Source: Hyphomonas beringensis (lineage in GTDB: Bacteria; Pseudomonadota; Alphaproteobacteria; Caulobacterales; Hyphomonadaceae). From it: a DNA stretch of 64,000 nt. The position numbers were made by a program, and so were the translations under genes. A model generated the notes under the pieces. It saw nothing but the letters and a program-made list of their open reading frames with translations. It was not told the DNA's origin and made no database searches. Every line of letters starts with the position of its first letter. The stretch's first letter is position 1. Positions 26,301 through 34,967 of the stretch are shown one piece after another. The DNA lies in assembly GCF_000682755.1 (NCBI RefSeq), contig NZ_AWFF01000109.1, forward strand, positions 1 to 64,000, read 5' to 3'.

Positions 26301-27267
26301 AGCTACTCCTCCTGCTCATTCTAACTCTGCCCCGGGAGAGCCGGCCACGAGCACGGTGCCCGCAACCGTTTCGGATCGGATCATTTCAGAAATGTCCGTG
26401 CGGCATTCTGAATATATGTCTGCCATGACGAGTGCGCATACGGCCTTCCTGAGTGTGGCAGGGCAGATTGCTGGCGTGGCAGGGCACCAGCCTTCTGCGC
26501 CGCCACCGCCCCCGGCTGCGCTTCCAGCCCCAGTTTCTGCACCTGCGCCGGCGCCCACCCCGAGTGGGCGTCCGAATGGAAGCTATATGGCTGAGCAGCC
26601 ATCCATGCCTGTGCCAGCTTCGTTACCTGCTCAACCTGCTGCACAAACGACGCCTTCTGCCCCGCCCGCAGCGCCTACGCCTCAGCCAGCTGCAGCGCAG
26701 ATGCCTGCACCTGCCATGAATGGAGACTCGTTGGGGCTGGTGAGGAGCATCATCGCGGAAAAAACTGGGTATCCGGAGGATATGCTGGAAGTCGACATGG
26801 ATCTTGAGGGCGAGTTGGGTGTTGATTCCATCAAGCAGGTCGAAATCCTGTCGACAATTCGTGAGCGCATTCCGGCGCTTCCGGAAATCGACCCTGAGCA
26901 ATTGGTCGAGTTGCGTACCATTGCTGCCATTGCCGATATGATCGATGGCGCGGATATTGGCGCCACGCCCCGCCCGAATGGAGCTGGTGATCCATCTACT
27001 ACTATGCCGGCTGCTGAATCGTCCCCAGCCCCTGCGGGAGGTGTGAGCGCCGATATAGTGCGTGCCCTTATTGCGGAGAAGACTGGCTATCCGGAAGACA
27101 TGCTCGAAGACGATATGGATCTTGAGGGGGAGCTTGGTGTCGACTCCATCAAACAGGTCGAGATTCTGTCTTCCCTGAGAGATCAGTATCCGGACTTACC
27201 TGAGGTGGATCCGGAAGAGTTGACGGAACTCCGAACGATCCGGGCGATTGCCGATTTTTTCAGATAA
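23383..27267 (+). CDS. pfaA: PfaA-type PUFA-synthase subunit: KS-AT-ACP-ACP
   Basis: A 1294-residue multidomain lipid synthase. The ketosynthase (residues 5-465) has Cys208 (DAACASSL), His343 (VEGHGTGT) and His382 (SQIGHTKAA). The acyltransferase (about 570-890) has Ser670 in AAGHSFGE and a downstream His in ATAFHSEI. A long Pro/Ala-rich linker follows. Two near-identical acyl-carrier domains carry phosphopantetheine serines at 1149 and 1255 (LGVDSIKQVEIL). It stops right after the second carrier, where a canonical PfaA would continue into a ketoreductase; that domain lies in the next frame, apparently joined by a -1 frameshift. I prefer the ATG at 23383 (GAGGAA upstream) over a GTG at 23350. 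Confidence 0.92.
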   Translation: MTCRSAIPVAIVGMGAIFPGRGDVTGFWRDIMEGRDLLSDVPASHWLIEDYYDPDPKAPDKTYGRRGGFIDPQAFDPVTFGIPPKAMQGTDSAQLLALIAAQMTLEDIERDSKGLIDRSRTSVVLGVASATELTAHMAGRLQRPAWVNAMRDAGLAEDEVQDIAGRIEAHYAEWQEATFPGLLGNVVAGRIANRLDLGGSNMVTDAACASSLAALHIALNELRLGDSDMVLTGGVDALNDILMYMCFSKTPALSPTGDCRPFSNEADGTMLGEGVGMLALKRLEDAERDGNTIHAVIRGIGASSDGKGTAIYAPVPEGQAKALKRAYEQAGYGPDAVDLVEGHGTGTRAGDKAELDGLHLVFGEGAEAPWCALGSIKSQIGHTKAAAGSASLVKMVNALSRKVLPPTIKIEEPADVIKDSKVFYLNTEPRPWVSPSKRPRRGSVSSFGFGGSNFHVTLEEYVGEQAVRPYRVLPAELFLFSAETPDALAAQIRSVCREMPEADLAMRASHTHDDFEAKAGARAAIIAESPADLVSKGAALAGQIEAGEIGTRPLKQDCAASLAPAIEGKMAFMFSGQGSQYVGMGSDLAMAFPAAREIWDRAAGHKRTGDLRLDRLAFPPTAFDQLDFGTQTQRLTEMQHAQPAIAAVALSQLALLDVLGLKADMAAGHSFGEIMALHQAGVMDIDTALTVSAERGAHMAEAASASEGAMLAVQTDAETIAGLVDKTGLSVVLANDNAPDQIVLSGAVEAIEAAQQACVAAGFKARRLPVATAFHSEIVEGAVSPFAKVLAKQKLRSPKLDVYANATASKYACKVAELPDFISGQLVQPVRFREQVEAMHRAGARIFVEIGPGSVVSGLVGNILQDKEHLTVSLDHKRRNGVNQFLAAAATLAVSGISLDFGKLFEALPPQPEKPAPSKHAVMISGANYKKPYPPETGAAGKAAPNPRNLARETAPAPRPALPEQTGSSPMTKATPPAHSNSAPGEPATSTVPATVSDRIISEMSVRHSEYMSAMTSAHTAFLSVAGQIAGVAGHQPSAPPPPPAALPAPVSAPAPAPTPSGRPNGSYMAEQPSMPVPASLPAQPAAQTTPSAPPAAPTPQPAAAQMPAPAMNGDSLGLVRSIIAEKTGYPEDMLEVDMDLEGELGVDSIKQVEILSTIRERIPALPEIDPEQLVELRTIAAIADMIDGADIGATPRPNGAGDPSTTMPAAESSPAPAGGVSADIVRALIAEKTGYPEDMLEDDMDLEGELGVDSIKQVEILSSLRDQYPDLPEVDPEELTELRTIRAIADFFR

Positions 27268-27286
27268 GGGGCGGCGGAACGCCGCC
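27255..27286 (+). promoter_or_regulatory. Candidate programmed -1 ribosomal frameshift signal
   Basis: The heptamer T TTT TTC (27255-27261) is in the register of the PfaA-type frame and has the X-XXY-YYZ form. An 8-nt spacer that contains the TAA stop follows. Then comes a hairpin: GGCGGCG (27270-27276), loop GAA, CGCCGCC (27280-27286), seven G-C pairs plus a possible G-U. A one-base back-slip would read CAG at 27261 and continue without a stop through a Pro-rich linker into the KR domain. The result would be a 1777-residue KS-AT-ACP-ACP-KR protein. A missing T in the homopolymer, through mutation or sequencing error, is the competing explanation. Confidence 0.6.
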
Positions 27287-27341
27287 TGCGTTCTCCCGCC
27301 CCCTTGCTGATGCCCCACCTCAGCCAGAGTATCAGAGCCGT

Positions 27342-28715
27342 GTGAGAGTGGTCTCGCTTCAGCCTTGCGGCAGTATGGGGCAGGGAAGCCCCCTCCAGGA
27401 TTTGGGGATGATCTCTGTCACCGATGGTGCACCTGACTTGGCGTCTGGCCTGCTTCAGGCCTTGCGGGAAGCTGGCGCTAAAGCTTGCCCGCAGAGCAGC
27501 TCCGAAGCTGCGAATGCGCCATGTGTCATCATTACCGAGGGGGTGAGTGAGGAGGCAATCTCCGACCGCCACTGGCAAGTTCTCGAAGCCTGCAGGGGCC
27601 TGCGGCAAGACGGCCGTAGATTGATCCTGCTAGAACGCGCGCAGGCAGATGAGATAATACGCCTCTCCGGATTGCAGGGGCTGTCCAGAACATTGTCCCA
27701 GGAATGGCCCGATACGGATGTCATAGCGTGGTCGCTTGAGGGGCGTGGAGAGGGCGACGTTTCCAGCGTCATTCAGGCGCTGTCGGAGGGCTTTGGAAAT
27801 GTCGTCTTTGACGGGCAGCAGGCGTATGAGTTGGCGGTCATGGGCGCTCCTGTCCAGCCTCGGCGTGCGCAGAGTGAACGGAATGTCTGGTTCGTTTCTG
27901 GCGGCGGGCGTGGGGTTACAGCCTCCTGTGTCAGTCGCCTGGCGCAGATGCAGCCCGGCTCGGTGTTCCTCTTGGCGGGGCGCTCTCCGATTGTGGAGTG
28001 GCCGCAGCATCTGCCCCCGGCGACGGATATCAAGTCACTGCGAATGGCTCTGATACAGGATGCCAAGGCTCGCGGCATGAAGCCCGCCTTGCCGGAGATC
28101 GACAGACAGGCAAAAACCTTGCTCGCCAGTGCGGAAATCCGTGAGACTCTCGGCGCCATTGAGCGCGCAGGCGCTAGGGCCATTTATCTGACTACGGATG
28201 TGTCTGATGAGGATGGTCTGCGCAAGACGTTGCAGGATGTCACCGGGCAATATGGTCCGGTCACGGGGCTGGTTCATGGGGCCGGTGTTCTGGCGGACAG
28301 TCTTGCCGTCAGGAAGACGCCGGAAGAGTTACGGCGCGTCTTTCGCCCGAAAGTCGAAGGCCTACAGAACATTCTTGCTTGCCTGGATGTGTCCCGGCTT
28401 CGGCATGTTGGTCTGTTCTCGTCGGCTGCGGCTGTGTTCGGCAATGTTGGGCAGAGTGACTATGCGATGGCCAATGCCTGGCTGAATGCCGTAGCATGCC
28501 AACTGTCGCATCAACTGCCGGAAGCTGTCGTGAAGAGCTTCTGCTGGGGGCCGTGGGAAGGGGGCATGGTGGACGAGACACTGGCCACCCATTTTGCCCA
28601 GCGCGGTATCCAGTTGATTGGCCTGGAAGACGGGGCACAAATCTTTGCGGATCAGATCCTTTTCGGTGACCCCAGTGAAACAGAACTGGTTATTGGGGAT
28701 GAGTGGACATCATGA
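27342..28715 (+). CDS. Ketoreductase region of PfaA-type synthase, in the -1 frame
   Basis: A 457-residue open frame holding the PfaA ketoreductase module. A degenerate N-terminal half (structural pseudo-KR) is followed by a short-chain-dehydrogenase core with VSGGGRGVTASCV (NADPH loop), GLVHGAGVLADS, and FSSAAAVFGNVGQSDYAMANAW (Ser and Tyr of the catalytic set). It would reduce the beta-keto group on each elongation cycle. The first possible start, GTG at 27342, has no ribosome site, and the frame is open upstream to the end of the carrier domains at 27261. It is therefore better read as the C-terminal part of the PfaA-type protein than as a separate gene. Its stop overlaps the next ATG. Confidence 0.85.
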   Translation: MRVVSLQPCGSMGQGSPLQDLGMISVTDGAPDLASGLLQALREAGAKACPQSSSEAANAPCVIITEGVSEEAISDRHWQVLEACRGLRQDGRRLILLERAQADEIIRLSGLQGLSRTLSQEWPDTDVIAWSLEGRGEGDVSSVIQALSEGFGNVVFDGQQAYELAVMGAPVQPRRAQSERNVWFVSGGGRGVTASCVSRLAQMQPGSVFLLAGRSPIVEWPQHLPPATDIKSLRMALIQDAKARGMKPALPEIDRQAKTLLASAEIRETLGAIERAGARAIYLTTDVSDEDGLRKTLQDVTGQYGPVTGLVHGAGVLADSLAVRKTPEELRRVFRPKVEGLQNILACLDVSRLRHVGLFSSAAAVFGNVGQSDYAMANAWLNAVACQLSHQLPEAVVKSFCWGPWEGGMVDETLATHFAQRGIQLIGLEDGAQIFADQILFGDPSETELVIGDEWTS

Positions 28716-31700
28716 CAGGCATTTGCCGGTTTGAACCCATCGCGATCGTTGGCCAAGGCTGTGTATTGCCTGACGCATTGACGCCGGACGCCCTCTGGAA
28801 AATCGTGCGTGATCGGCAGATTGTCTATGGGCCAGTACCATCACGCCGCCTTGCGGGCGCGTCTTCGGGGCGACACAGGCCCTATGTTTCGGGGCTGGTC
28901 GAGGGCTTTGATACAGTCTTTGACCCGGAACGTATTCCGGAGGCTTATCGCGCAGCTGTTATGTCTGACCCCGTCTGTGCTTGGCCTGTCCATGCGGCGA
29001 TGGAGGCGTGGCAGGATGCGCGGGCTGCCCGTTCACGCCGCGCCAAGACGGGTGTGTTCGTCGCTAATCTGTCTTATCCCAGTGCGGCGCATGCGGCATA
29101 TGCCGCGTCTGTCTGGTCCGGTGAAACCCCGGGCACGCCTGAAAGTGCTTTCAATTCTGCCTTGCCAGCCCGGCTGATCTCCCAAGTGTTGGAGCTGGGC
29201 GGACCGGCATTCTCGCTGGACGCAGCTTGTGCCTCTTCCCTCTATGCGCTGGAGATAGCCTGTCGCCGCTTGCAATCACGCCAGCTCGATTATGCCGTCG
29301 TTGCGGCTGTGAATGCGGCAGATAATCTGATCCTGCATATCGGCTTCGATGCCCTGAAGGCTCTGAGCCCGTCGGGGACATCCAGGCCTTTCGTGAAGGG
29401 GGCAGATGGTCTCGTCCCGTCTGAGGGCGCTGTTTGCGTTGTGCTGAAGCGGCTGAGCGACGTTACACGCCGCGACAAGGTGTATGGCGTTATTCGCGGG
29501 ATCGGCCTGTCGAATGATGGACGCAGGAAAGGCCTGCTTGCTCCGTCTGGGGAGGGGCAGCTTGAGGCGATGCGTCAGGCATATGCGATGTCCGGGATTT
29601 CTCCGGAAAGCCTTTCATATCTTGAATGTCACGCCACGGGCACACCGACTGGCGATAGTGTGGAGCTGCTTGCCTCAGCGCAAATGTTCCAGAGGGATGA
29701 AGACCTGCCGATCGGTTCCCTTAAAGCGAACACAGGTCATTTGATCACGGCGGCCGGCCTTGCCAGTGTCCTGAAGATGACATCTGCTTTCGAGCATGGA
29801 GTTCTGGCTGCCACTCCCATAGACGGAAACCTGATTGAGTCTGCCAAGGCATCAGGCCTGAGAGTCATTCAGCAGGAAGAAACCTGGCCTGAAGGACCTC
29901 GCCTCGCAGGCATCAGCAATTTCGGTTTTGGCGGAAACAATGCGCATTTGATTCTGGAGCAACATACCCCGACAAAAAACCAGATTCAGGTGAAGCTGCC
30001 GGAACCTTATGACGGCGACATTGCGCTTGTCGCAACAGGCCTGCTGGCCGGTCAGGATCGTGGGAATGAGGCAGTGCTACGCAGGCTGATGAATCACCCT
30101 TTGAAGCCGTCCGGACCCTGCCGAAAAATTGGTGCAGATGCCGCCAGTGCCCGAACGCCGCCCAGAGACCTAGAGGAGGCGGAGCCCCATCAATTGGCTA
30201 TCCTGGATGTTGTGCAGGAGGCTTTGGCTTCTGCCGGTGACATTGATGAGGGGCGCACAGGCGTTTTTGCGGCAATGGGTTGTGCGGCAGATTCTGCGCG
30301 CTGGCTGCTGCGGGAAAGGCTTGCCAGTCTGGTTGGTGCTGCGGGGACCGCTAAAATCGCTGAGATACAGAACCGTATTGCGCCCGCTTTAAGCGCAGCC
30401 ACAGTGCTGGGCGCCATGGCCAACATGACGGCAAACCGGCTGACCTATGCGAAAGACTATCACGGCATGGGCTTTTCCGTTTCGGCGGATGCGGCATCCG
30501 GTCTGGCGGCGCTGGATCTTGCGCTTGAGGCCCTGCGTAATGGGACAATTGATACAGCCATTGTTGCAGCTGCTGACTTTGCTGCCGAGCCTGTCAGGGC
30601 CGGGGCTTTGTCGGATATGCAACTGACAGACTGTCCGGCAGATCAGGCCGCCGCCATCATTCTGAGGCGTGCGGAGGATCTGCCATCTGCAGACCCCTCG
30701 CATTTGGGGAGTGTGAAGGGCGTATCCTGGAAGGCGACATTGGACAGTGCGCCAGCTGCTCTCAGATGTATTTATGGATACGCGCCTTGCGCAGACATCG
30801 TCTTCCGCTTGGCTGTGGAGGCTCAATGTGCTGCGCGTGGGCTGAAAATTACCGACGAAGGCGCGATACCGGATCTGGCGGGTGCGAGTAGGAGTCTGCA
30901 CATCGGCGTACAAGAGACGGCGGTGAATGCTGCAGGCTATGTCGAGTTCCTGCCTGCGGCGCAGCGTGTCGTTGGAGACCCTCTCAGGCCCGCGCCATAT
31001 ATGTTCTGGACTGCAGCCAAAGACCGGGACGCCCTGGCCGTGAAGATCGCAGCAGGGAAAACCGGAGGACGCGGTGCCTGCCGCATCGCGCTGCTGGCGT
31101 CTTCCGCAGAGGAGTTGGAAGCCAAAAAGGCAGAGGCACAAGTATTTCTGTCCCGGGGGGGAGTGCCTTCCGCAAAGGGCATGTACTTTGGCGAAGGCAA
31201 GGCAGAAGGCGAATTGGCCTTCATGTTTACGGGCTCTGCCGCCGTCTATCCCAGGATGGGCCGAGGTCTACTGATGGCCTTCCCGGAACTACGCGAGAAA
31301 TTATCCGGGTTGGACAAGGCGCAGGAGATTGCCCCTCTGCTGATGCGCTCCAGGCTCAGCGAATTTGAGCAATTATGTGCAGGTACACTGATCAGTCAGG
31401 CCCATGCGATTTTGCTGCTGGATATATTGGGCATTAAGCCGCATGCGGCCTTGGGGCTGTCGCTGGGCGAGAGCAATGCGCTGTTTGCTTTCGGCTTCTG
31501 GGATGATCCGGGGGCTTTGCTGGACGAGATCTCCGATGCTGCGATGTACGAACGTCATCTCGGGGGTGACTTTGAAACAGCGCGTGAGGCATGGGGGCCC
31601 AATGTCCCTTCCGATTGGAGCAATTGGCGCGTACAGGCCCCGCTGGAAAATGTGCGGAGAGAGGTTGCTCGCCAGGCCGGCGTGGAAATCACGATCATTT

Positions 31701-34700
31701 ATTCTGATCACGACTGCATGATTGGCGGCCCTTCCGAGGCCTGCCGTAGGGTCTGCGAGGCTTTGGGGCGTGGATCCGGCGCAAAGATGCACCAGAATTT
31801 GATCGTGCATGCAAAGGCCATGAAACCCTTTGAGGAAACCTGGCGCAAATTGCACACGCGCAAAGTCCATGCTGGCCCGAAAGTGCGTCTCTATGCCAAT
31901 GCTGTGAATGCGGCCTATGCACCTGACAGCGAGACGGTTGCGGACATGCTGACTCGTCAGGCTGTCGATACGGTCGACTTTCCCAAGACAGTCCTTCAGG
32001 CCTGGGAGGATGGTGTGCGGACATTTGTCGAGCTGGGGCCCCGCGATACACTGACCCAGTCATTACACCGCATCCTGAAAGGCAAACCCTTTACCGCTGT
32101 TGCGGCAGACAGGATCGAGACCTCTGATCTTGCGCAAATGGCTGAACTGGCCAGCGTATTGTTTGCTGAGGGGCGCCAGGTCCGCATGAAGCAAATTGAC
32201 ACTGCGCTGTCTGAGGCACGGGCCAATGCGTTGCCGCGACCGGAAAAATGGTCTGTCACGCGGGATGTGCCCTATGCGCAGCCAGCTGTCCCTGAGCTGG
32301 CCCGGTGCGTGGCTCTGCCATGCGCGCCGCAGCGTCCACCTTTTAGCTATCCGAAAGCTGAGCCTGTTACTCATTCAGATGGTTTTGTTGCTTTTCCCCC
32401 GCCACCAAAGGACAGGCCATTACCGCATCCGAGAAAAGTTGTGAGCGGGCGAGAGCCTTTGCTGAAGCGTTCGCCCTGTGGTCCGTCCTGGGACTATGAG
32501 GCAATTGACGCGTCTGCGCGCGGAAAGATGTCTGATCTTTTCGGGGAGGACTTCCGGCAACAGGATAGATATGCCCGACAGGTACGCCTGCCTGCACCAC
32601 CCTTGTTACTGGTGGACCGCATTACCGGCATAGATGCAGAGCCGGGGATTGAAGCCAAGGGAGTGATTTGGACTGAAACAGATTTGAGTCCGGATCAGTG
32701 GTTCATCCATGATGGGCGGATCAGACCGGGGCCGCTGATAGAGTGCGGTCAGGCAGACCTCACGCTGATTGGCTGGATGGGCGCGGATTTCCGCAATCAG
32801 GATGAGCGTGTTTACCGTCTGTTGGGGTGCGAGATCACTTTCCATGAGGGTGGGCTGCCTGAGCCTGGCGATACACTTCGCTTTCAAATCGAGATCACCG
32901 GTCACGCCAAGTTGGCGGATGTCCGAATGTTCTTCTTCCAGTATGATTGCTATGTCGGAGACCGGCCTGTTTTCTCGGTCCGAAATGGCCAGGCGGGCTT
33001 TTTCAGCGATGCAGAACTGGCCGCAGGCAAGGGAGTTGTCTGGTCGCCTGAACAAGACGGTCCGCCTACGGCAGAGGCGAGGTCTTTCAAAGCGGAGCAG
33101 GCCAGTGCAAAGAGGGCATTCTCGCGGAAAGACCTCGATGCTTTCCGCCAAGGGGATGTTTATGCCTGTTTTGGGGATGGGTTCGAGCTTGCGGCCGCGC
33201 AGTCCCGGCCGGCTCATCTGCCAGACGGCAAGCTGGATTTATTCGATAATGTGGAGATATTTGATCCCAAGGGCGGCCCATGGGGCAGGGGGTATCTGAA
33301 GGCGCGTGCAGCTGTCGCGGCTGACATGTGGTTCTATGATGGCCACTTCCATGAAGACCCGTGCATGCCTGGAACCCTGATGGCTGAGGCGGCCGTACAG
33401 GCGATGGAGTTTTACGCGGCGGCCGCAGGGCTGGCGCTTGAGCGCGATGGGTATGTTTTTGAGCCTGTGCCCGGACATATGGCGCAGTTCATATGCCGCG
33501 GCCAGGTCATTCCTGATCAGGCCCATGACCTGACATATGAAGTCTTCATTGATGAGATCATTGATGGAGATACGCCGGAAATCTATGCGGCCCTACTGGC
33601 AAGTTCGGACGGCAAGAAAGTGTTCTACTGCCCCCGGTTCGGCTTGCGCCTCAGGCGCACCTGGCCTGTGCCAAGACAGGACAAGCAACCTCGCCGTATC
33701 GGCCCACAACAGGAAAGCCGGGGGGACTATGCTGCTTTGCTGGATTGCGCGAATGGCGCGCCATCGGCTGCCTTTGGAGACATGTATAGGCGGTTCGATC
33801 ATGAGGGCATCGTGCCGAGATTGCCGCAGCCGCCTTATCATATGATGACGCGTGTCATGCAGGTCTCCACCCGGCCGGGCGTTCAGGAAATTGGTGCAGC
33901 GGTACGGTGTGAATATGATATTCCTCCGCAGGCGTGGTATTTCCAGGACAATGGCAATGGCGCCATGCCTTTTGCTGTGCTGTCTGAAATTGCCCTTCAG
34001 CCATGTGGCTGGCTGGCCAGTCATTGCGGCTTTGCCCTGTCTGGCGCCCTCAAATTTCGCAATCTTGAAGGCGAGGGGCATCTCTACAGGGAAGTTTTCC
34101 CGAAGGACGAGATGCTTGTGATTGAGAGCCGCTTGTCGAGTTTTTCGCGAGTCGGCCCAATGACGATCGTATCCTTTGATGTTGCCGTATCTTGCAAGTC
34201 GGATGAAAAAGTTTTGGATCTGAAGACGCAGTTTGGCTTCTTCCCGTCCGGCGCGCTGGCCCGTCAGGCAGGTCTTTCTGACAAGCCGCACTTCAGCTCA
34301 GCCTATGCTCTGCCGTCCAAGGCCGTCGTTGTGGAAGATGAGCAGGCCTTGCTGGCGCGTGGCCAGCTTTGCATGCTGGATGGTGTTGATCATTTTGATC
34401 CGAAGGGCGGCGAGGTGGGGCTTGGCCTGATCCGCGGACGACAAGCGGTCGATCCGCATGCCTGGTACTTCAAGGCTCATTTCTATCAGGATCCGGTCCA
34501 ACCTGGCTCTCTTGGGCTCGACGCGCTGGCGCAATTGTTGGCGAGGGCCATGCTGCTCAAAGGCCTACACGCCAACATGGCCAAGCCGAGATTTGAGACG
34601 CTTGCGAGCGACCGCCCCGTGAAGTGGAGCTATCGTGGTCAGGTCACCCCGGACAAGAAAGAGGTGGTTACCGTGATGGAAATCATTGCGATTGACCATC

Positions 34701-34804
34701 AGGAAGGCCGTGTCGTTGCAACCGCGCGCGGCAGTCTCTGGCGGGATGATTTGCGCGTCTATGAGGTCGCGGAGATGAGCCTCGCCCTCGTCGACGTATC
34801 CTGA
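28712..34804 (+). CDS. pfaC: PfaC-type PUFA-synthase subunit: KS-CLF-AT and two DH didomains
   Basis: A 2030-residue synthase. The active ketosynthase has Cys173 (DAACASSL) with ECHATGT and KANTGHL. A chain-length-factor-like KS has the active Cys replaced (SADAASGL, about residue 592). An acyltransferase follows with Ser917 in GLSLGES. Four hot-dog folds complete it. The first is a pseudo-DH (WFIHDGRIRPGP). The second is an active FabA-type DH with His1545 (DGHFHEDPCMPG). The third is a pseudo-DH (WYFQDNGNGAMPF), and the fourth an active DH with His1923 (KAHFYQDPVQPG). The AT in this position replaces a separate PfaB. No acylglycerol-phosphate acyltransferase follows. The start ATG overlaps the KR stop by 4 nt. 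No PfaE-type phosphopantetheinyl transferase is in the window. Confidence 0.92.
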   Translation: MTGICRFEPIAIVGQGCVLPDALTPDALWKIVRDRQIVYGPVPSRRLAGASSGRHRPYVSGLVEGFDTVFDPERIPEAYRAAVMSDPVCAWPVHAAMEAWQDARAARSRRAKTGVFVANLSYPSAAHAAYAASVWSGETPGTPESAFNSALPARLISQVLELGGPAFSLDAACASSLYALEIACRRLQSRQLDYAVVAAVNAADNLILHIGFDALKALSPSGTSRPFVKGADGLVPSEGAVCVVLKRLSDVTRRDKVYGVIRGIGLSNDGRRKGLLAPSGEGQLEAMRQAYAMSGISPESLSYLECHATGTPTGDSVELLASAQMFQRDEDLPIGSLKANTGHLITAAGLASVLKMTSAFEHGVLAATPIDGNLIESAKASGLRVIQQEETWPEGPRLAGISNFGFGGNNAHLILEQHTPTKNQIQVKLPEPYDGDIALVATGLLAGQDRGNEAVLRRLMNHPLKPSGPCRKIGADAASARTPPRDLEEAEPHQLAILDVVQEALASAGDIDEGRTGVFAAMGCAADSARWLLRERLASLVGAAGTAKIAEIQNRIAPALSAATVLGAMANMTANRLTYAKDYHGMGFSVSADAASGLAALDLALEALRNGTIDTAIVAAADFAAEPVRAGALSDMQLTDCPADQAAAIILRRAEDLPSADPSHLGSVKGVSWKATLDSAPAALRCIYGYAPCADIVFRLAVEAQCAARGLKITDEGAIPDLAGASRSLHIGVQETAVNAAGYVEFLPAAQRVVGDPLRPAPYMFWTAAKDRDALAVKIAAGKTGGRGACRIALLASSAEELEAKKAEAQVFLSRGGVPSAKGMYFGEGKAEGELAFMFTGSAAVYPRMGRGLLMAFPELREKLSGLDKAQEIAPLLMRSRLSEFEQLCAGTLISQAHAILLLDILGIKPHAALGLSLGESNALFAFGFWDDPGALLDEISDAAMYERHLGGDFETAREAWGPNVPSDWSNWRVQAPLENVRREVARQAGVEITIIYSDHDCMIGGPSEACRRVCEALGRGSGAKMHQNLIVHAKAMKPFEETWRKLHTRKVHAGPKVRLYANAVNAAYAPDSETVADMLTRQAVDTVDFPKTVLQAWEDGVRTFVELGPRDTLTQSLHRILKGKPFTAVAADRIETSDLAQMAELASVLFAEGRQVRMKQIDTALSEARANALPRPEKWSVTRDVPYAQPAVPELARCVALPCAPQRPPFSYPKAEPVTHSDGFVAFPPPPKDRPLPHPRKVVSGREPLLKRSPCGPSWDYEAIDASARGKMSDLFGEDFRQQDRYARQVRLPAPPLLLVDRITGIDAEPGIEAKGVIWTETDLSPDQWFIHDGRIRPGPLIECGQADLTLIGWMGADFRNQDERVYRLLGCEITFHEGGLPEPGDTLRFQIEITGHAKLADVRMFFFQYDCYVGDRPVFSVRNGQAGFFSDAELAAGKGVVWSPEQDGPPTAEARSFKAEQASAKRAFSRKDLDAFRQGDVYACFGDGFELAAAQSRPAHLPDGKLDLFDNVEIFDPKGGPWGRGYLKARAAVAADMWFYDGHFHEDPCMPGTLMAEAAVQAMEFYAAAAGLALERDGYVFEPVPGHMAQFICRGQVIPDQAHDLTYEVFIDEIIDGDTPEIYAALLASSDGKKVFYCPRFGLRLRRTWPVPRQDKQPRRIGPQQESRGDYAALLDCANGAPSAAFGDMYRRFDHEGIVPRLPQPPYHMMTRVMQVSTRPGVQEIGAAVRCEYDIPPQAWYFQDNGNGAMPFAVLSEIALQPCGWLASHCGFALSGALKFRNLEGEGHLYREVFPKDEMLVIESRLSSFSRVGPMTIVSFDVAVSCKSDEKVLDLKTQFGFFPSGALARQAGLSDKPHFSSAYALPSKAVVVEDEQALLARGQLCMLDGVDHFDPKGGEVGLGLIRGRQAVDPHAWYFKAHFYQDPVQPGSLGLDALAQLLARAMLLKGLHANMAKPRFETLASDRPVKWSYRGQVTPDKKEVVTVMEIIAIDHQEGRVVATARGSLWRDDLRVYEVAEMSLALVDVS

Positions 34805-34891
34805 TCCCCTAGGGCGTTTATGATCTGAAGATTAGGTTACTCACTGCTTCGCAAGAACGACAGGTAGGCAGGCTATTGTCACCTGCATATT

Positions 34892-34916
34892 ATTATGGCA
34901 CTTGTTGTGTCATAAT
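34892..34916. promoter_or_regulatory. Operator-like palindrome, TGACAC-N5-GTGTCA type (copy 1)
   Basis: ATTATGGCAC (34892-34901), five bases, then GTGTCATAAT (34907-34916) form 10-bp arms with one mismatch. It lies between the PfaC-type stop and the DsbA-fold gene. The half-site and the 5-nt spacing match a second palindrome at 39680-39700 ahead of the sulfatase. Both probably bind the same TetR-type repressor, encoded at 37352. Confidence 0.6.
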
Positions 34917-34967
34917 TTGAGTGCGTGGAGTTTATGCCAATCGGAGGATCTGGATGAAGAGGCAGTC

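Noticed and set aside
27268-27300. The hairpin after the PfaA-type stop as a plain transcription terminator
   Set aside because: The stem is not followed by a T tract, and the downstream KR and PfaC-type frames need to be transcribed from the same operon, so a recoding or attenuating role fits better.
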